A stretch of 64,000 nt of DNA. Source: Thamnidium elegans (lineage: Eukaryota > Mucoromycota > Mucoromycetes > Mucorales > Mucoraceae). The first letter of the stretch is position 1; every line of letters begins with the position of its first letter. Location: the NCBI GenBank assembly GCA_025201345.1, contig JAIXMG010000012.1:1-64000 (forward strand). The letters are read 5' to 3'. Under the pieces are notes generated by a model that made no database searches, was not told where the DNA came from, and worked only from the letters and a program-made list of their open reading frames with translations. Of this stretch, positions 47,081 through 59,989 are shown in pieces. The position numbers and the translations under genes were made by a program.

Positions 47081-47608
47081 ATCCCAGGCCCTACTGCTGT
47101 ATCCGAAATGGGCGTGATGGATTGATGCTCTCTATACCGCGTCTTCTAGGCTGTCTGGTAGGATGTACGCCGTCATAAGTATGCGCGGGGTACACGACAA
47201 CGCTTCTTCTGGTCGTGCTCACGGTTGATCACCGCGGTGGTTCGGGGATGGTACACACTTCCTCAAGTTAGCAGGAGATACGCAATTCGGGTGGGCCTAA
47301 ACGACACCTGATGACCGACGCCTTGTTATGCTTATGTGGATGTACTGGTGGCTCTGGCGTACTGATGTGGTGATCTTACTGCTGTGGTGAATCGAAAAGT
47401 CCTAGGTGTGGATTTTCTTTTTAACCTTGGTTTCACTGGATGTGATGGTTCTGTCTGTTTCCCTGATTTCTTGACCTCTGGTTTTTTTAACTATAATCAC
47501 TTGATCTGATCCTTGGTGACGGGTTAACTTGATCCTTGGTTTACTTCCTTCTCAAGTTCCTATTACTGTGAAAGTGTCTACTGTTTGAGGATTCTAAAGA
47601 ATATCAGC

Positions 47609-47639
<31 letters not shown>

Positions 47640-48110
47640 TCCCTTGTCTCTTCTGTATTTCTTGTATTTCCTGTATCTATTATATCTCTTCTATCACATG
47701 TATCTATAGTATCTCTTATATCTATTGTATCTCTTGTATCTCTTGTATCTCTTGTATCTCTTGTATCTCTTGTATCTCTTGTATCTCTTGTATCTCTTGT
47801 ATCTCTTGTATCTCTTGTATCTCTTGTATCTCTTGTATCTCTTGTATCTCTTGTATCTCTTGTATCTCTCATACCTCTTATATCTCTTATATCTCTTGTA
47901 ACTTTTGTATCTCTTGTATCTCTTGTATCTCTCATACCTCTTATATCTATTGTATCTATTGTATATATCGTATATATCGTATCTCTGGCATATCTGACAT
48001 CTCTTACATATCTGACATCTCTTGCATCTCTTGCATCTCTTGCATATATTGTATATATTGTATCTCTTGTATCTCTGACAACTCTGACATCTCTTGTATA
48101 TACATTGTCT
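47640..48110 (+). repeat. 9-base minisatellite (TATCTCTTG)n
   Basis: A core of about sixteen near-perfect units at 47720-47865 is flanked by degenerate units. It reads as Cys-Ile-Ser repeats on one strand and Arg-Asp-Thr on the other, so the long open frames here are not taken as genes. Confidence 0.95.
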
Positions 48111-48265
48111 TCTGTATATATTGTGCTGGTCACATAAAATTTTTGATGGTGCTGGTCGCTTGGACAGTTTTGATGGTGCTGGCCATAGACAGTTTTGATG
48201 TGCTGGTCACGAAGAAAATTTTGGTGCTGGTCACTTAGACCGATAGAGAGAAATTTTTGAATGAG

Positions 48266-48268
<3 letters not shown>

Positions 48269-48324
<56 letters not shown>
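48269..48324 (+). repeat. Poly(A) tract, 56 bases
   Basis: Uninterrupted A run between the minisatellite and the right arm of the foldback element. Confidence 0.95.
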
Positions 48325-48325
<1 letters not shown>

Positions 48326-48879
48326 GCTAGTATTCTTTGGACTCCCTCTTATAGTCGACACTGTATCAGTAAGAAAGAACTTGGGTTAGTAGTAAATCTT
48401 GGAGACAGTGTTCCCTGATCCTTGGTGAGGATTGGGTGATTATTGTTCTAAAACCATATCAAGAAATCGTAAGTGGAAACGGGTAGTTCCAGATCTGAAG
48501 GTGGGATAAAGGTTGGAAAGATTGTCTGCATATAGGTGTCTTTTCGTGAAGCCATGGTAGTTCAATTTACCGCATCTGTACAAAGGGGTCATCAGTACAC
48601 CTACATAACAAGCATAATAAGGCGTCAGTCATCGGGAGTCGTTTAGGTTCATCCGAATCGTGTATCTCTTGCTAACTTGAGGAAGTGTGTACCATCCCAG
48701 AACCGTCATGGTAATTGACGGTGAGCCAACCAGAAGAAGTGCTGTCATGTGCTTACGTGTAACATACTTTTGCGCTGTATGCTTCTATCTGGTAGTTCTA
48801 GTTTTCTGCGATATTTATAGCCAATCCTCAGCTCAAATTAGGGTACACTGTTCATGTACAGCGCAGTAGCATCTGGGAT

Positions 48880-49204
48880 GGGATCAGATGTGTTTCCGCC
48901 TTCACGTGGCTGATCCTGTTAGTATCAAAGTGTTCTTTTTTATACATGTATAAAAAGGTCTGCTTTGAGAACCAAGAGAAACACGCTTTAATTAAATAAA
49001 TAAAACTACACTTTTTTTTTCAAATAAATGTTTTAAATAATGCTTTTAAAATTATATAACATCTTCTTACTGATAGGTGCAGAAGATTATTATTCTGTAT
49101 TTCTCTCTCTCACTCTTTCTCTCTCTCACTATCCATGTATACTTACAATTGTATTGAACCTCAAGAATAGATGAACAGTATAACCCGGGAAAAAACGAGC
49201 TGTA
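48880..49204. other. Spacer between two elements
   Basis: 325 bases with a (CT)n stretch near 49102-49129. No gene. The last two bases are the TA next to the following element. Confidence 0.5.
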
Positions 49205-49559
49205 CAGTAGCGGCTCTATTTAAAGGTATTCGATTTAAGGGTAGGTTCTATTTAAGGGTTGATTTCTCCAGGACACCTTTTTCTGCCGCCCGCTTTAATC
49301 CCACTATTACCACTATTCGATTTCAGGGTAGAATACAATTTAACAGAACTACTAAATATATAAAAAGGAAGTCCTCAACCATTTTCGAGATGTGTTTATT
49401 TAATTTACGAAGAAATTATATGAAAGCTTCTAGTCTTCAAGAGTGTATTATTTACCAATATTATTCATAAGCAAAAAGAATAAAAATCGAAATGATAGAG
49501 AGAGTATAACGAAATAAATCATATAAAATAATTAATTATGTGTCGTTTTAATACATAGC

Positions 49560-49925
49560 TCTTTATTATTTTAATTGATAACAATAAAGTTTTTAATAGA
49601 ATTTAATGTTTGAGCTTTCGTAGAATAATATATACAGTATATTTTTCTGTAAAATAGCTTGGGTGGGTACAGGAACTATTTAAATTATTATAACCCATCA
49701 CTGTTCATCCGTTATCCTTTTTAAAACATTCGTTTTTATACGAACATTCAGGCATCCCTTCTAAAAAAGTAATTTTATTAGTGTTTAGAATAAGGTGTTT
49801 TCCGTGTATAATTAAAAGTCAGTAAATGGTCCTTTTGCCCAAGTTACTTAGTGAAAGTTAGTCATCAAGACATTGTCTTTAACATCAAATATTGAAAACC
49901 GCCTGTTGTTTTATATTTTTCTCGA
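49560..49925 (+). repeat. Dispersed repeat, blocks A (49560-49765) and B (49785-49925)
   Basis: Block A matches 42541-42765 directly and 17740-17945 inverted. Block B matches 17946-18090 directly. Both lie inside the TA-flanked element. Confidence 0.75.
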
Positions 49926-50163
49926 TTTTTTCTACTTTTTTTCGGCTGTTCATTTTTAGCCATTTTTGATCATTTTGGGGGGGGGGGCAACCCCTTTTGT
50001 TTTTCGATTTTTTTTCTCAGATTTTTTGCAATTACTCCGGATCTACTTTGCTTTTATTTGTGAAAAATTTAATGCTAATAAAGTACTCTTTTAGACGCAT
50101 CTAATCCATCTAAAAGTATATTCTTACTAAAAACACTGAGCGAGTAATCAATGTTTAAAGTCG
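49918..50163 (-). repeat. Inverted copy of part of block C
   Basis: The reverse complement of this stretch aligns with 50418-50640, sharing GATTAGATGCGTCTA-like, GAGTACTTTA, TCCGGAGTA and the C-run before AAAATGA. It makes an inverted pair with a spacer of about 250 bases. A run of eleven G near 49978-49987 is the expanded form of the CCCCC in block C. Confidence 0.75.
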
Positions 50164-50303
50164 TTTTTTTTTTTTTACTAAAATTTGAGTTAAGCGGAAC
50201 TTAAAATGACGTTTTCTTTAAAGCGTGTTTTCTCGCTCAGTTTTAGCCGCAACACTTTTATTTATAAATAAACAATAAAGGATTTTTAAAGATCTATAAT
50301 CCT

Positions 50304-50830
50304 TGCTATAACCAAAAATAGTAATAGAAAAATATATTTTATGTAATCACGTAAAAGAAAAATCAAGAAAAATTGTTACACAAAAAACGCGTGTTATTTT
50401 TTCCAAAAAAAAAAAAGATATTTTAAACAGTGATTACTCTTTCAATTTTTGAATAAAAATTTTTATTTAAAATGGATTAAATGCGTCTAAATGAGTACTT
50501 TACTATCCTTGTTTTTTCCACAAAGAAAGGCAGATTGAATCCGGAGTAGTCGCAAAAACTGTGATTTTTGGCCAAAAAACAAAAGGGGTTGACCCCCAAA
50601 AATGAAAATCGAAAAAAAAACAAAAAAAAGTACGTTTTTAATTTTTTTTATCAAAGATGTATTCGAAACAACTATTTTGTATTATACAACTTGGGTCCGA
50701 AACGCGTTTTCTGTTTTTTAATAAATTAAAGACCATTATTTATTACAGGTGGTAAAATTAGCAGTGATTTCTTATGTGAGCGATTTTTTAAACTGCGATA
50801 TCTCAGCGAGCTTTTTTTTATGCTTGGCCC
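50304..50830 (+). repeat. Dispersed repeat, block C
   Basis: Near full-length match to 20070-20600, same orientation. See that entry for shared words. Confidence 0.9.
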
Positions 50831-51134
50831 TTCAATCCTTGTTTGTGTGAACCAAAACGTTCCAAAATCTTAATAACTGGCAGTATTGTTTTTTACTTGT
50901 CAAATATGTATTTTGGTAAGTATACGCAAAATATTTACTTCTAATTACACTACTTACAAGTCGTTGTTTATTTATGGATGTATCTGAAAACTATATTATA
51001 TTGACACTTGGAATAAGCACAAAAAAAAAACTTGTGCGGTATTGTAATTGCTGGATATAATTATCCCATCTACTATTCGATGTAAGGGTGGATTTCTTTA
51101 GCATTTCAGCCACCCTTAAATAGAGTCGCTACCG

Positions 51135-51716
51135 TAACATGTTAGCGGTAAAAGAGAAATGTTGCAGGAAAAGAACAATGTATATATCTATATATAGTTT
51201 TCCTTTTCTTTGTGAGTTTAAGAATAGGGGTAATAAAGAGACTATACAATAGTAGAAACCAACTTGCAATTCCTCGCGGATACCTCGTCTTAATTGCTAC
51301 ATGGTATGATATTAACCCATGTTACGAATTAATATATATGTACCACTATATGTTGTACTTCTTGCTTTTTTAGCTATCGTATTGCAATCGCATCTATTTT
51401 ATTGTTGGCATAATGTATACGATATGACAGCCTTCAGCCTTAAAAAATAACTTGTTGTATTCCTTTTTAAACTCTAATATTTCATTGCGTAGTATAGTAT
51501 CGAACGAACATTTTGTTTCCATATCTACATCATAGTATTACGAGTATCATTATTGCTATTATTACATAAGAAGGAATAAATAAATGCTACAGTCTATCAT
51601 TTTAGATTACAATAAGCTTTATATATTAGCGCTATTGAAATTAAGCTCGAAAAAAAAAGGGACTCCTATTTGGGAAATTCGTTCCTTTTTTTTTCTTTTT
51701 TACAATAAACAACACT
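51135..51716. other. Promoter region of the PDK1 gene
   Basis: No gene seen. The right end is a T-rich leader (51685-51700) before the kinase ATG. Confidence 0.55.
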
Positions 51717-52178
51717 ATGGATGAAGCACCTTCTTCACCAAGACTTTCGCATAATTCAAAGTCGACAGCTTCTTTAACTCATACTGCAGGCGGTTCTGAG
51801 CCTACATTAAGTACAGAAGTAGATGATCCATCTCATCCACTGTATCATCATCGACGTATCGTTAGCGATTTCGACTATGGGGATATTTTAGGCGAAGGTT
51901 CATATTCAACTGTAAAGCTATACTCTTTTTTTTCTTTATTATAAACTAACTTTAGCTAATATATACATATATCTATTATAGGTATTGATTGGTAAAGATA
52001 AAAGAACAGGAAAGCAATATGCAGTCAAACGATTAGATAAAGCACATATTGTCAAAAACAACAAGGTTAAATATGTCATGATTGAACGTGATGCACTTAG
52101 TCGAATGAATCATCCTGGCATTGTTAAATTGTATTGGACTTATAAAGACAATCGTAGTTTATGTAAATGAGCGAACAC

Positions 52179-52239
<61 letters not shown>

Positions 52240-53796
52240 CGAGACAAAAACTTTTTAACATGTTTTATGCATTAGACTTCGTATTAGATTTAGCAAGAAG
52301 TGGAGAATTATATACGTATGTTAGAAGAGTAAGTGCTAAAAAGTCTCCTTTTTTTGTTTTTGAAATTTATATATGTTTTATAGCTTGCACCGTTTGATTT
52401 AGATACCACTAAATTTTATGCTGCAGAAATTTTATTAGCAATTGAACATATTCATGAACGAGGCGTCATTCATAGAGATATCAAACCAGAAAAGTAAAAA
52501 TTACATATATTTTAAAGAAGCTTTTAAAAAAAAACTGACTTGAAAAAAAATACAGTATTTTACTAGATGATGATATGCATATCAAAGTAACGGATTTTGG
52601 ATCAGCTAAAATTATTGATGAGAATAACCAACAAGAAGGAGAAGATACCACAGGCACTCGATCCTTTGTAGGTACAGCTGAATACGTTTCGCCCGAATTA
52701 CTCCGAAGTGACCCTGTTTCGAAGGAGGCAGACATGTGGGCATTTGGTTGTGTCATCTATCAAATGTTATCTGGTAAATCACCATTTAAGGCACCTACAG
52801 ACTACTTGATTTTTCAAAAGATTAAGAATTTGGAATACGTTATGCCAAATGAATTTCCATCCGCAGCCAAAGATATTATTCAAAAGTTATTAACCTCGGA
52901 CCCTGAGCAACGATTTGGATCACAAGCATTAGGTGGCATTCAAGCAATTAAAGACCATCCGTTTTTTGAAGGTGTAGATTGGGAGAATATATTTAATCTA
53001 ACTGCACCACCATTAAAGGAGAGGTTAGAGGAAGAAGCAAGAAAACATCCAGTTATTCAACCTAAATTTGATTTTGATGGCGTTGAAGATGATGAGGATG
53101 ATGAGGATATTTGGTTTCATAATAACCGTGACAATACCCAAAAGGATCCGTTCAGAGATCGTACTCCTGTCATCCATGAAACTATATCACCATTATCCGC
53201 CAATGTATCTCCTTTAGATCCCGTTAAACATGTAGAATTAGCTGCAGATTCGCCAGAATTGAACCCTACGAGCTCTTTTTTAAACCGTGCTTCGGTTTTA
53301 CAGCAAGAAGAAAGTATGAAGGGCATGAGTCAATTAAGCAGTGTAGCTTCTTCTGTTCAAAGTATCCCAGAAAGAATAGGACCTCATCCAACATGGTAAA
53401 TAATTTTTTTCTTTCTCTTTAATAGATTAATAATAAAAAGCTTATTTAAAACCCTTAAAAAAAAGGATTCCTCACTTGTATCCAAATGAATCAGTTATCA
53501 AGTCTGGTAGAGTGACACGGCGTAGAGCATTTATTTCGAAAAAACGAAACTTGATATTGACTAATAGACCTAGATTATTGTATTTAGACGAAGGTAGTGG
53601 CAAGGATAAATTCGACGGTAACCTACGGTGTGAAATACCTTGGACTTCAAAACTGTTACCAGAACTAAAAGGAAAATCTATATTTTGTATTCATACGCCT
53701 GAAAAATCGTATACGTTTGAAGATCGTAAACACGCGCAAGAGTGGGTGAACACAATCAATTCAATGCTAGTAGATACATTTGGTGTTGCTTCCTAA
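51717..53796 (+). CDS. PDK1: PDK1-type AGC protein kinase
   Basis: Six exons (51717-51911, 51982-52162, 52276-52328, 52384-52493, 52556-53395, 53466-53796) give about 569 residues. The kinase domain starts near residue 53 with GEGSYSTV, then AVKRLDK (catalytic Lys), [18 protein letters not shown], and [14 protein letters not shown] in the activation loop with the phosphorylatable Ser. The C-terminal 105 residues form the PH-like domain typical of PDK1 ([20 protein letters not shown]...). Yeast counterparts are Pkh1/2. The kinase phosphorylates the activation loop of other AGC kinases downstream of sphingoid-base or phosphoinositide signals. Intron 2 holds 49 consecutive A, and the last intron ends AAAAAAAG before the exon. 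Between the domains is an acidic, Ser-rich linker. Confidence 0.93.
52190..52238 (+). repeat. Poly(A) tract, 49 bases, in PDK1 intron
   Basis: Preceded by about eleven T, so the intron can form a short A/T stem. It reads as polylysine in one frame, an artefact. Confidence 0.95.
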
Positions 53797-53990
53797 GTAT
53801 TTATTTATCCTATTAAATTATATTCCTGTTATAATAAAACTTAAAACGAAAGGGGCAGGAAGAAAAGAGTAAATAGACTATATTTTGCAATATTGTCTTT
53901 TTTTTATATATATTTATTTAGGGGGGTTTTTTTTTGGTTCTGGTTTTACTCTTTACAAATTTATGTATATGTATTTATATATATATATTT

Positions 53991-56900
53991 TCAAATATCT
54001 ATTCCTGGGGGAGGTCTTGAACCTTTGTTATCTTGATCGGACGTAGGTTGACGGCGAGGATCGTAACCTGACGAGCCTGATACAGTGGGGAGATTTTCCA
54101 AAATACTATGTACAACTATAAAAAAAAAAAAGTTAGTATTTTATAAAAGAAACAAAAATATCATTCGCTTTACCATTCATTTCATCCTCAATAGGATAAA
54201 ATTGGTGTGGTTGATTATGTTCAGGAGGAGAATTAAGATTATTATTAACAAAACCACCACCAGGGTTAGATTGTCTACTGAAATTACCGAGATTTAATTG
54301 ATTGAATTGGTTTTGTTGGTTATTATGGTGAAAGGAATTTGGAGACGCTTGAAAGTTGCCTTGACCTGTATTGAAGTGAGATTCAAGCATAGGTTCAGGC
54401 ATCGATTGACTTGATTTGAGTGAAGGTGTTGTATCATTGTAAGGATTGAATTCACTTCCAGTTTGCATCATACCAGGGTAAAATCCAGAATTACTTGCCT
54501 CATTAAACATCTATTCGTGACACATTTAATAAATCGATAGAAAAACTATAAAAAAAAAAAAAAAAAAAAAAAAAAACTTACTCTCATTTGCATGCCATCA
54601 TTTGACGTATTAGAAGAATAATTTGCAACACTTCTACGTCCATTGGCAGGAGGACTCGTCATACTTGAAGTAAAGGCCGCAGGCCTTCTGTTATTGCCCG
54701 GAATTTGAGACGGAGTAGACCAAATGTCACCGGTAGGAGCAGTAGGAACTGCTTGCGAGAAACCAAAATTGGTAGCGGGAGGAATACTCATTCTTTGATA
54801 CCTGTAATTCGAGAGAACAACCCGTTCTTGATCGGTTAACTCCATGGGGGCATCAAAAATTGCACGAAGATGATCACCATTTTTACTACTGCCATTAGAC
54901 TGCCCCGAAGTTGAAACAGATGGTATAGGTGTCTGTTGATGAAGTTGCATATAGGGAGGGTTCCAACTTTTGTTACTGTCAAGAGGATTATTATTAGGTG
55001 TATTATGTGTATTAGTAAGGTTAAGATGGGGATTATTAAGAGGTTTAATATTAGTATCGTTATTGTGGAAATTAAAGAATTGATATGCCTGAGTTGGACT
55101 AGGGTTATTATTAGAGTTGATATTATTGCCGTTATAAATTGCGTCGCTGGAGGATCGCATCATTGATACTGAAGATGGGTTACTAATTAATGATTGTGTT
55201 TGCTGTTTTAATAAGGTTGCGTCTAATAAATTGTGTTGACTATTGTTGCCAATAGACAAGGATTGGTTCTTGTTGACTCGATCGAATAATTCATCTGCTG
55301 TTGTGTTGTCATACAATTCGACATTGTGTGTAGTCAAATAATCAATCACGACCTTTAAAGCACTGTGTAAGCGAGAATGTACCTTATCTTTTGTCATACA
55401 TAGACGAATCAAACCATCTTTTTGATTCGAATCATCTTGAATAAAAGATACAGCTTCCACATTAATACCATGTTCTTGCGCGATAAATTCGACTACTTCT
55501 TGCTTGAATTGATCAGAATGAATAGCAGCAGTCAATTCATCGCCGAGAGGAAGATGCAAATCATAAGCTTCGGGTACGATACTTTCCATCATTTTAAAGG
55601 CAAGGGCCATATGAGCTTCAGGACCCAATAATTCAACATTACTATTAGCAAGTTCAGCATCAGGCCAAAGTACATGCGTATTAGTCTTTTTGATAAGTTC
55701 TTCAGCGATAAAAGTATCTTGATACTCGTGGATCATATCACGGTGGTATCCAAAAGGAATACGAATGGTTTCTACGACATAATCACGATCTTTAGGATGA
55801 ATTAGCTCCATGACAGCATGACGTAAATTATCTAGATTGATTTGGTTTTTCATGGGAGTACGAGCAACGACGTTATCTTCATTATTATAATAGCCACCAA
55901 GTGAAGCAAACTCTTCCGTATTTGAAAATTTTACATAGACACCATACTTTTTCATAATTCTCTGAATGTTTTTTCCACCAACGCCGATAATACGTTTATG
56001 ATAAGATTCTGGCACATAAAAGGAAATTTCAGCAGGTAGTTCTTCTTGTAATAAAGTAAGGCCGTCTAAAGCCTTGGTAAAGCTTGTACTTTCAACTTCA
56101 ATAATAAAATTATAATCGTTAATAAATGGCATAAACCTAATCTTGGCTCCGGACGTTTTCATAATCTTGTTGATTTTTCCATTCTTTTTTCCAGAAATAA
56201 AATCTCTTTGTTCATTTGATGACTCAACACGGAAAATTGTATACTGATGAAAGACTTGCAAGAATTGCATTTCTTGCAAACGTTGGTAGACATTACGAAT
56301 AGCACGTTCAGCGCCCAGTACTTCAATACAACCTGGATCACTTTTATAAATGACTTCAGAGCCAGAGACTTGTGAGAGTTGAGATACAAGGCTAGCAAGG
56401 TTAGCAGTAGAGTCAAAAAAGGTGTGTGTACTAGTAGAGTCATAGATTGCTCCATCTCTGTTATTAAAGTAGAAACATGCTTCATAAATATTACATGCTT
56501 GGAAGTTGAGAGCTCTTAATGTACGTTCTGCATTGACTCTATTTTCGGCATAAACAGTAACTCGATTATCACCAGATCCGATAGGAGGAAACTGAATAAA
56601 AGCGCCTATTCCAAATAAATGAGTTAATTTACAATAATTTTTTTTTTTTTAAGTACTCACCATTGTCATGCATAATTTTACGTAATTCGTCGCGACGATG
56701 TAATAAGAGCCAATCTATTTTTCTCGCATAAAGTGCAGTATCTTTGTGGTACATTGACTTTGCCTGTCAAAAAAAAAAAAAAATATGTGAGACAAAATTC
56801 TTTTATATATAACATTATATTACTTACTTTTTGAACAGCCAACTTATTCAACATATCTTTAACACGTGAAACATTAGAAGGTTCACCAGAGATATAAATT

Positions 56901-57870
56901 GCAGGTTGTAATTCATCTTCTTCATTTAAATCAGATTTATCAGTATTATTTGTATCAGCAAAAGGGGAAGGAAAGTAAATATTTGTTGAAGTTTCTTCAA
57001 TAATTGGTAAAAGTCCCGCTCTCTTCCTACCACAAATTAAGTATTGTAACTTTAAAGGTAATCGAACTATTTCAGTTTTGAATGATTTCTAAAAAGAATA
57101 GTGTGTTATAACATACAAACGGGAATTTTTTTTTGTCGGTACTCGAATTAGCGAGGTTTTTTTTTTTTTTATATTTACCATTTCGTCAAGGAGCACGAGA
57201 ACACGCACGCGGCACTGTTCAACTTGTATAGGATTACCCACGATCTCAATTGTTGCCGTATTATCAGAAATAAGCGAAGAGTAATTGGCCTTCTCTGGAA
57301 CTACAGCTATCTTTGTTTTTAATTCTTTTTCTAACTTTTCGAATTGATCAGACATGATTGATAAGTTAATGGTTGGTGGAATCTGAAGTGTCAATTTGAT
57401 CTAGATTGTTGTAATTTTTTTTAATTGTTAATACCAATGAGTTGTTAATAAATAGAATAATCATAAGTATAGAGCGAATAATTTATATAGAAAAGAGAAA
57501 AGTATATATAAAAGTATATAAAGATAGAGAAGAGAGTGAAAAAAAAAAGAGAAAAAAAAATCAGCGTTATTGTTCTAATAATATTAAAAAAAAAAAATCA
57601 AACCTCTAGTGGACAGTTTCGAAGCAAATCACCGCGAGCGTCCATCAAAGCTTGAGCTGGTCCAGTTAAGGAAAGGTTATAATCAGTATGAAGTGATAAT
57701 TGAGGATTTTTTGATTTTGTAGTTAAAACTGATATTTGGCAGCCAGTGGAAGTCATGATATTTTGACATGTTTCTTGAAGGTTGGATAATACTGTTTCTT
57801 CATCTTCCGTGACGTACTGAGTGTACTGACCCGATAAAGGTGGTGCGTAACAAAATGACAGCACAGCCAT
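53991..57870 (-). CDS. Multi-KH-domain RNA-binding protein
   Basis: Seven exons (57870-57604, 57400-57179, 57088-56828, 56763-56661, 56605-54582, 54510-54174, 54115-53991) give about 1112 residues. The best KH signature is HKRIIGVGGKNIQRIMKKYGV near residue 500 (a GxxG loop, GVGG), with further diverged KH-like repeats before it, including one following EILGAERAIRNVYQ-like text near 380. The C-terminal third is Asn/Gln/Pro-rich and disordered. Such proteins bind single-stranded RNA or DNA and act in mRNA localisation, translation or decay; the arrangement resembles Bicaudal-C/vigilin-type proteins of fungi. The exact orthologue is uncertain. The exon 1 donor GTTTGA is weak, so the first intron deserves checking; exon 5 alone (2 kb) is secure. 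Confidence 0.82.
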
Positions 57871-59989
57871 ATATATTTTTAATTATTGTGTTATATTTGT
57901 AAAAGGTTTTGGTATCCGCGCGTGTTTATTTTTTTTAAAAAAGTAAAAAAAAAAAAAAATCAGAGTGTGTATATAAAAAATGTGTAAAAAGGGAGAGGGA
58001 GAGAAAAAGAAAAATTTAAAACATGCGAAGGAGAGTTTAACTAAAAAAAAAAATTAGAAAAAAAAAATAATAAAAAAAAAAAAAAAGAGGCTCGGTAGTG
58101 AGAAACATAGTGAATGAGAGGCATCAATTTCTTCAAGTGTAAACTGTCTTGTTTAGGGACGTTCTTTCAATTTACGGTACATGTCCAATCAAAGATTTGC
58201 TTCTTCATCTATTTCCGACTTGTATTTTTTTCTATATTCGATCAAGTAGCCTTTTTTATCATGTAAAAATACATTTGTATTGCTACTAGAGCAAAAAAAG
58301 AAAGAAAACTAGAATGACATGCTATATCTTTTTACTTTCGTACGTACACAAGTTATATCTTTCATTTTTTTACTCTTTTGCTTCCATTGGTCATGTTTGA
58401 GACGACGTCACCTTACTTGTCAAAAAATAAAACAAAAAAAAAGCTTGTATCGATAGAATTATCTAGTTTAAGTTTCTGTCAGTGGATATAAAATATAAAA
58501 AACTACCGAACTACAATAGGAGATAGCAAAAAAAAAAAAGCTTAAATTACGTATTCGGAACAAACAAATAAACACCAAAAACGAAACAAATTAGAAAAAG
58601 TCCAGATTTCGGTTAAAAAAAATTTTTTTTATCGCTGTTCCCTATAATATCGCATAATCTTATACACGGAGTCTAAAACATCATGTCATTTTTGTAAAAA
58701 GGATTATAATGGTTTGGATAATTAAGAGCATGTGTGGATTACGTATACTATTCCGTAATTTTTTTTTGGTAGTACAGAAAACTCAATTGTGACACTTTTT
58801 TAGAACAATAGATGTAATAAAATCATGCATATGTAGGTTTAAAAAAAATACTAGACACGCGTGCACATCTTAATACCCTCTAACATCACATCATGTTCCT
58901 GATATAAAAACAAATAACTATGTAAAAAATAACATCACCATTACCATTCCAATTGTTTGCTGACTATTCTAAACTCTTTTTTTAGCAGTTAAAAAAATAG
59001 GACAAAATCAGTCTAGCCAGAATATTTTTATCTGTTAAAAGATATGGACCCTTAAGAAAAACATTCGCCTGAGTATAATATACTTCTTTTTTTAGTTTGT
59101 TATGGCATGTCTTGTTCTAGTAAGTAGTACATGTCTGGTACAAAAAAAACACGCGAAAAATTAAAGAAAATTTTGACGCCATCATGTTGAAATATATTAC
59201 AATTAGGAAAAAAATGTTTAATGTTTTTATTATGTATCGAAAGAGGAGATAGTTTTTTTAAGAGTCAACTACTACACAGGGAAAAAAAAGAATCGTCCTT
59301 TTAAATTTTTACTATGGTTACCTACTTTCTGTCAAAATGTCATAGCAACCGTACATATTTGATTGTGGCTAAACAAATAACAATACAAAATAGCTCCTAC
59401 GCATAACTGGGGTAGTTATTTATTTTTTAGCAATTTAAACATCCTTTTTTTTTTTTTTTTGCAGTTTAATAATTTTAGAGTGCAACTCGTATAAACGCTA
59501 GTAGATATCTGGTTATATCTCTTTTTCTTCTTCTTTTTTTGCGCATGATACTAAATATCGGCATATAATATTAAAAAGAAACGGGAATATATAAATATAA
59601 AAATATCAATTGTAACCGGTGTTTTTTTTGGCATTGATTTTTACCCAATCTCAGAAAAGATCAGTGTAACCCCCATGTGGTACTTGAAAAAAAAAAGAAT
59701 AAAAATCCCTTTTGTCAGGGTTTCACTGTATTTGCTTGATTTTTTCTTTTTGAAAACCACTGGCAAGTTTCGAGCAAATTCTAGTTTAACTATTGCAATA
59801 AAAATGAAATTTCGATTTTTCGAATTTAGCCAATCATTGCCTTTGTACCTTTTTGAAGAATCTTGTGGAAAGAAATTTTTTTTATTTTAATAATCCGCAA
59901 ACAAGCCTAAAAAAAATAATAATTATCAAACTCTCCTTCTTTTTTTTTATTTTTTTCTTTCATCTTGGTTTTTTTTTGCAGTTAAAAAA
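57871..59989. other. Divergent intergenic region, no gene seen
   Basis: 2.1 kb upstream of both the KH protein and the DnaJ gene, the longest gene-free stretch in the conserved part of the window. Many A/T runs (57941-57959, 58068-58085, 59446-59460). Small open frames at 59675-60077 are leader sequence or overlap the DnaJ first exon. Heat-shock elements were not convincingly found. Confidence 0.55.

Larger units (their letters stand above)
47081..48879. mobile_element. 1.8 kb foldback (long inverted repeat) element
   Basis: The left arm, about 47081-47600, and the reverse complement of the right arm, about 48345-48879, align over roughly 500 bases. The best-conserved parts are GGGATGGTACACACTTCCTC and CTCAAGTTAGCA at 47257-47280 against 48676-48699, and the ends ATCCCAG / CTGGGAT with CTACTG and CTGTA inside. 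Divergence is moderate with indels, so the arms have aged. The loop holds the 9-base minisatellite and a 56-base A run. No coding capacity in the arms is recognised. I could not find a clear target-site duplication. It may be a foldback transposon, or an inverted duplication of another sequence. Confidence 0.7.
49205..51134. mobile_element. Non-autonomous element with Tc1/mariner-like ends and TA target site
   Basis: The left end reads CAGTAGCGGCTCTATTTAAA. The reverse complement of the right end reads CGGTAGCGACTCTATTTAAG. The first 22 positions agree at 19. Both ends are flanked by TA (49203-49204 and 51135-51136), as expected for Tc1/mariner-type insertion. The subterminal regions on both sides repeat further TTTAAGGGT and ATTCGAT words. 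No transposase frame is present in the 1.93 kb; instead it carries repeat blocks A, B and C. It is therefore non-autonomous or the target of another repeat. A TA dinucleotide alone is weak evidence; the ends are the main support. Confidence 0.65.

Noticed and set aside
47594..48361. Two long overlapping ORFs (Cys-Ile-Ser and Arg-Asp-Thr repeats)
   Set aside because: They are translations of a 9-base minisatellite flanked by poly(A); no non-repeat protein sequence supports either.
52167..52397. Polylysine ORF inside the PDK1 gene
   Set aside because: Translation of an intron A tract; the true exon resumes at 52276 after an AG acceptor.
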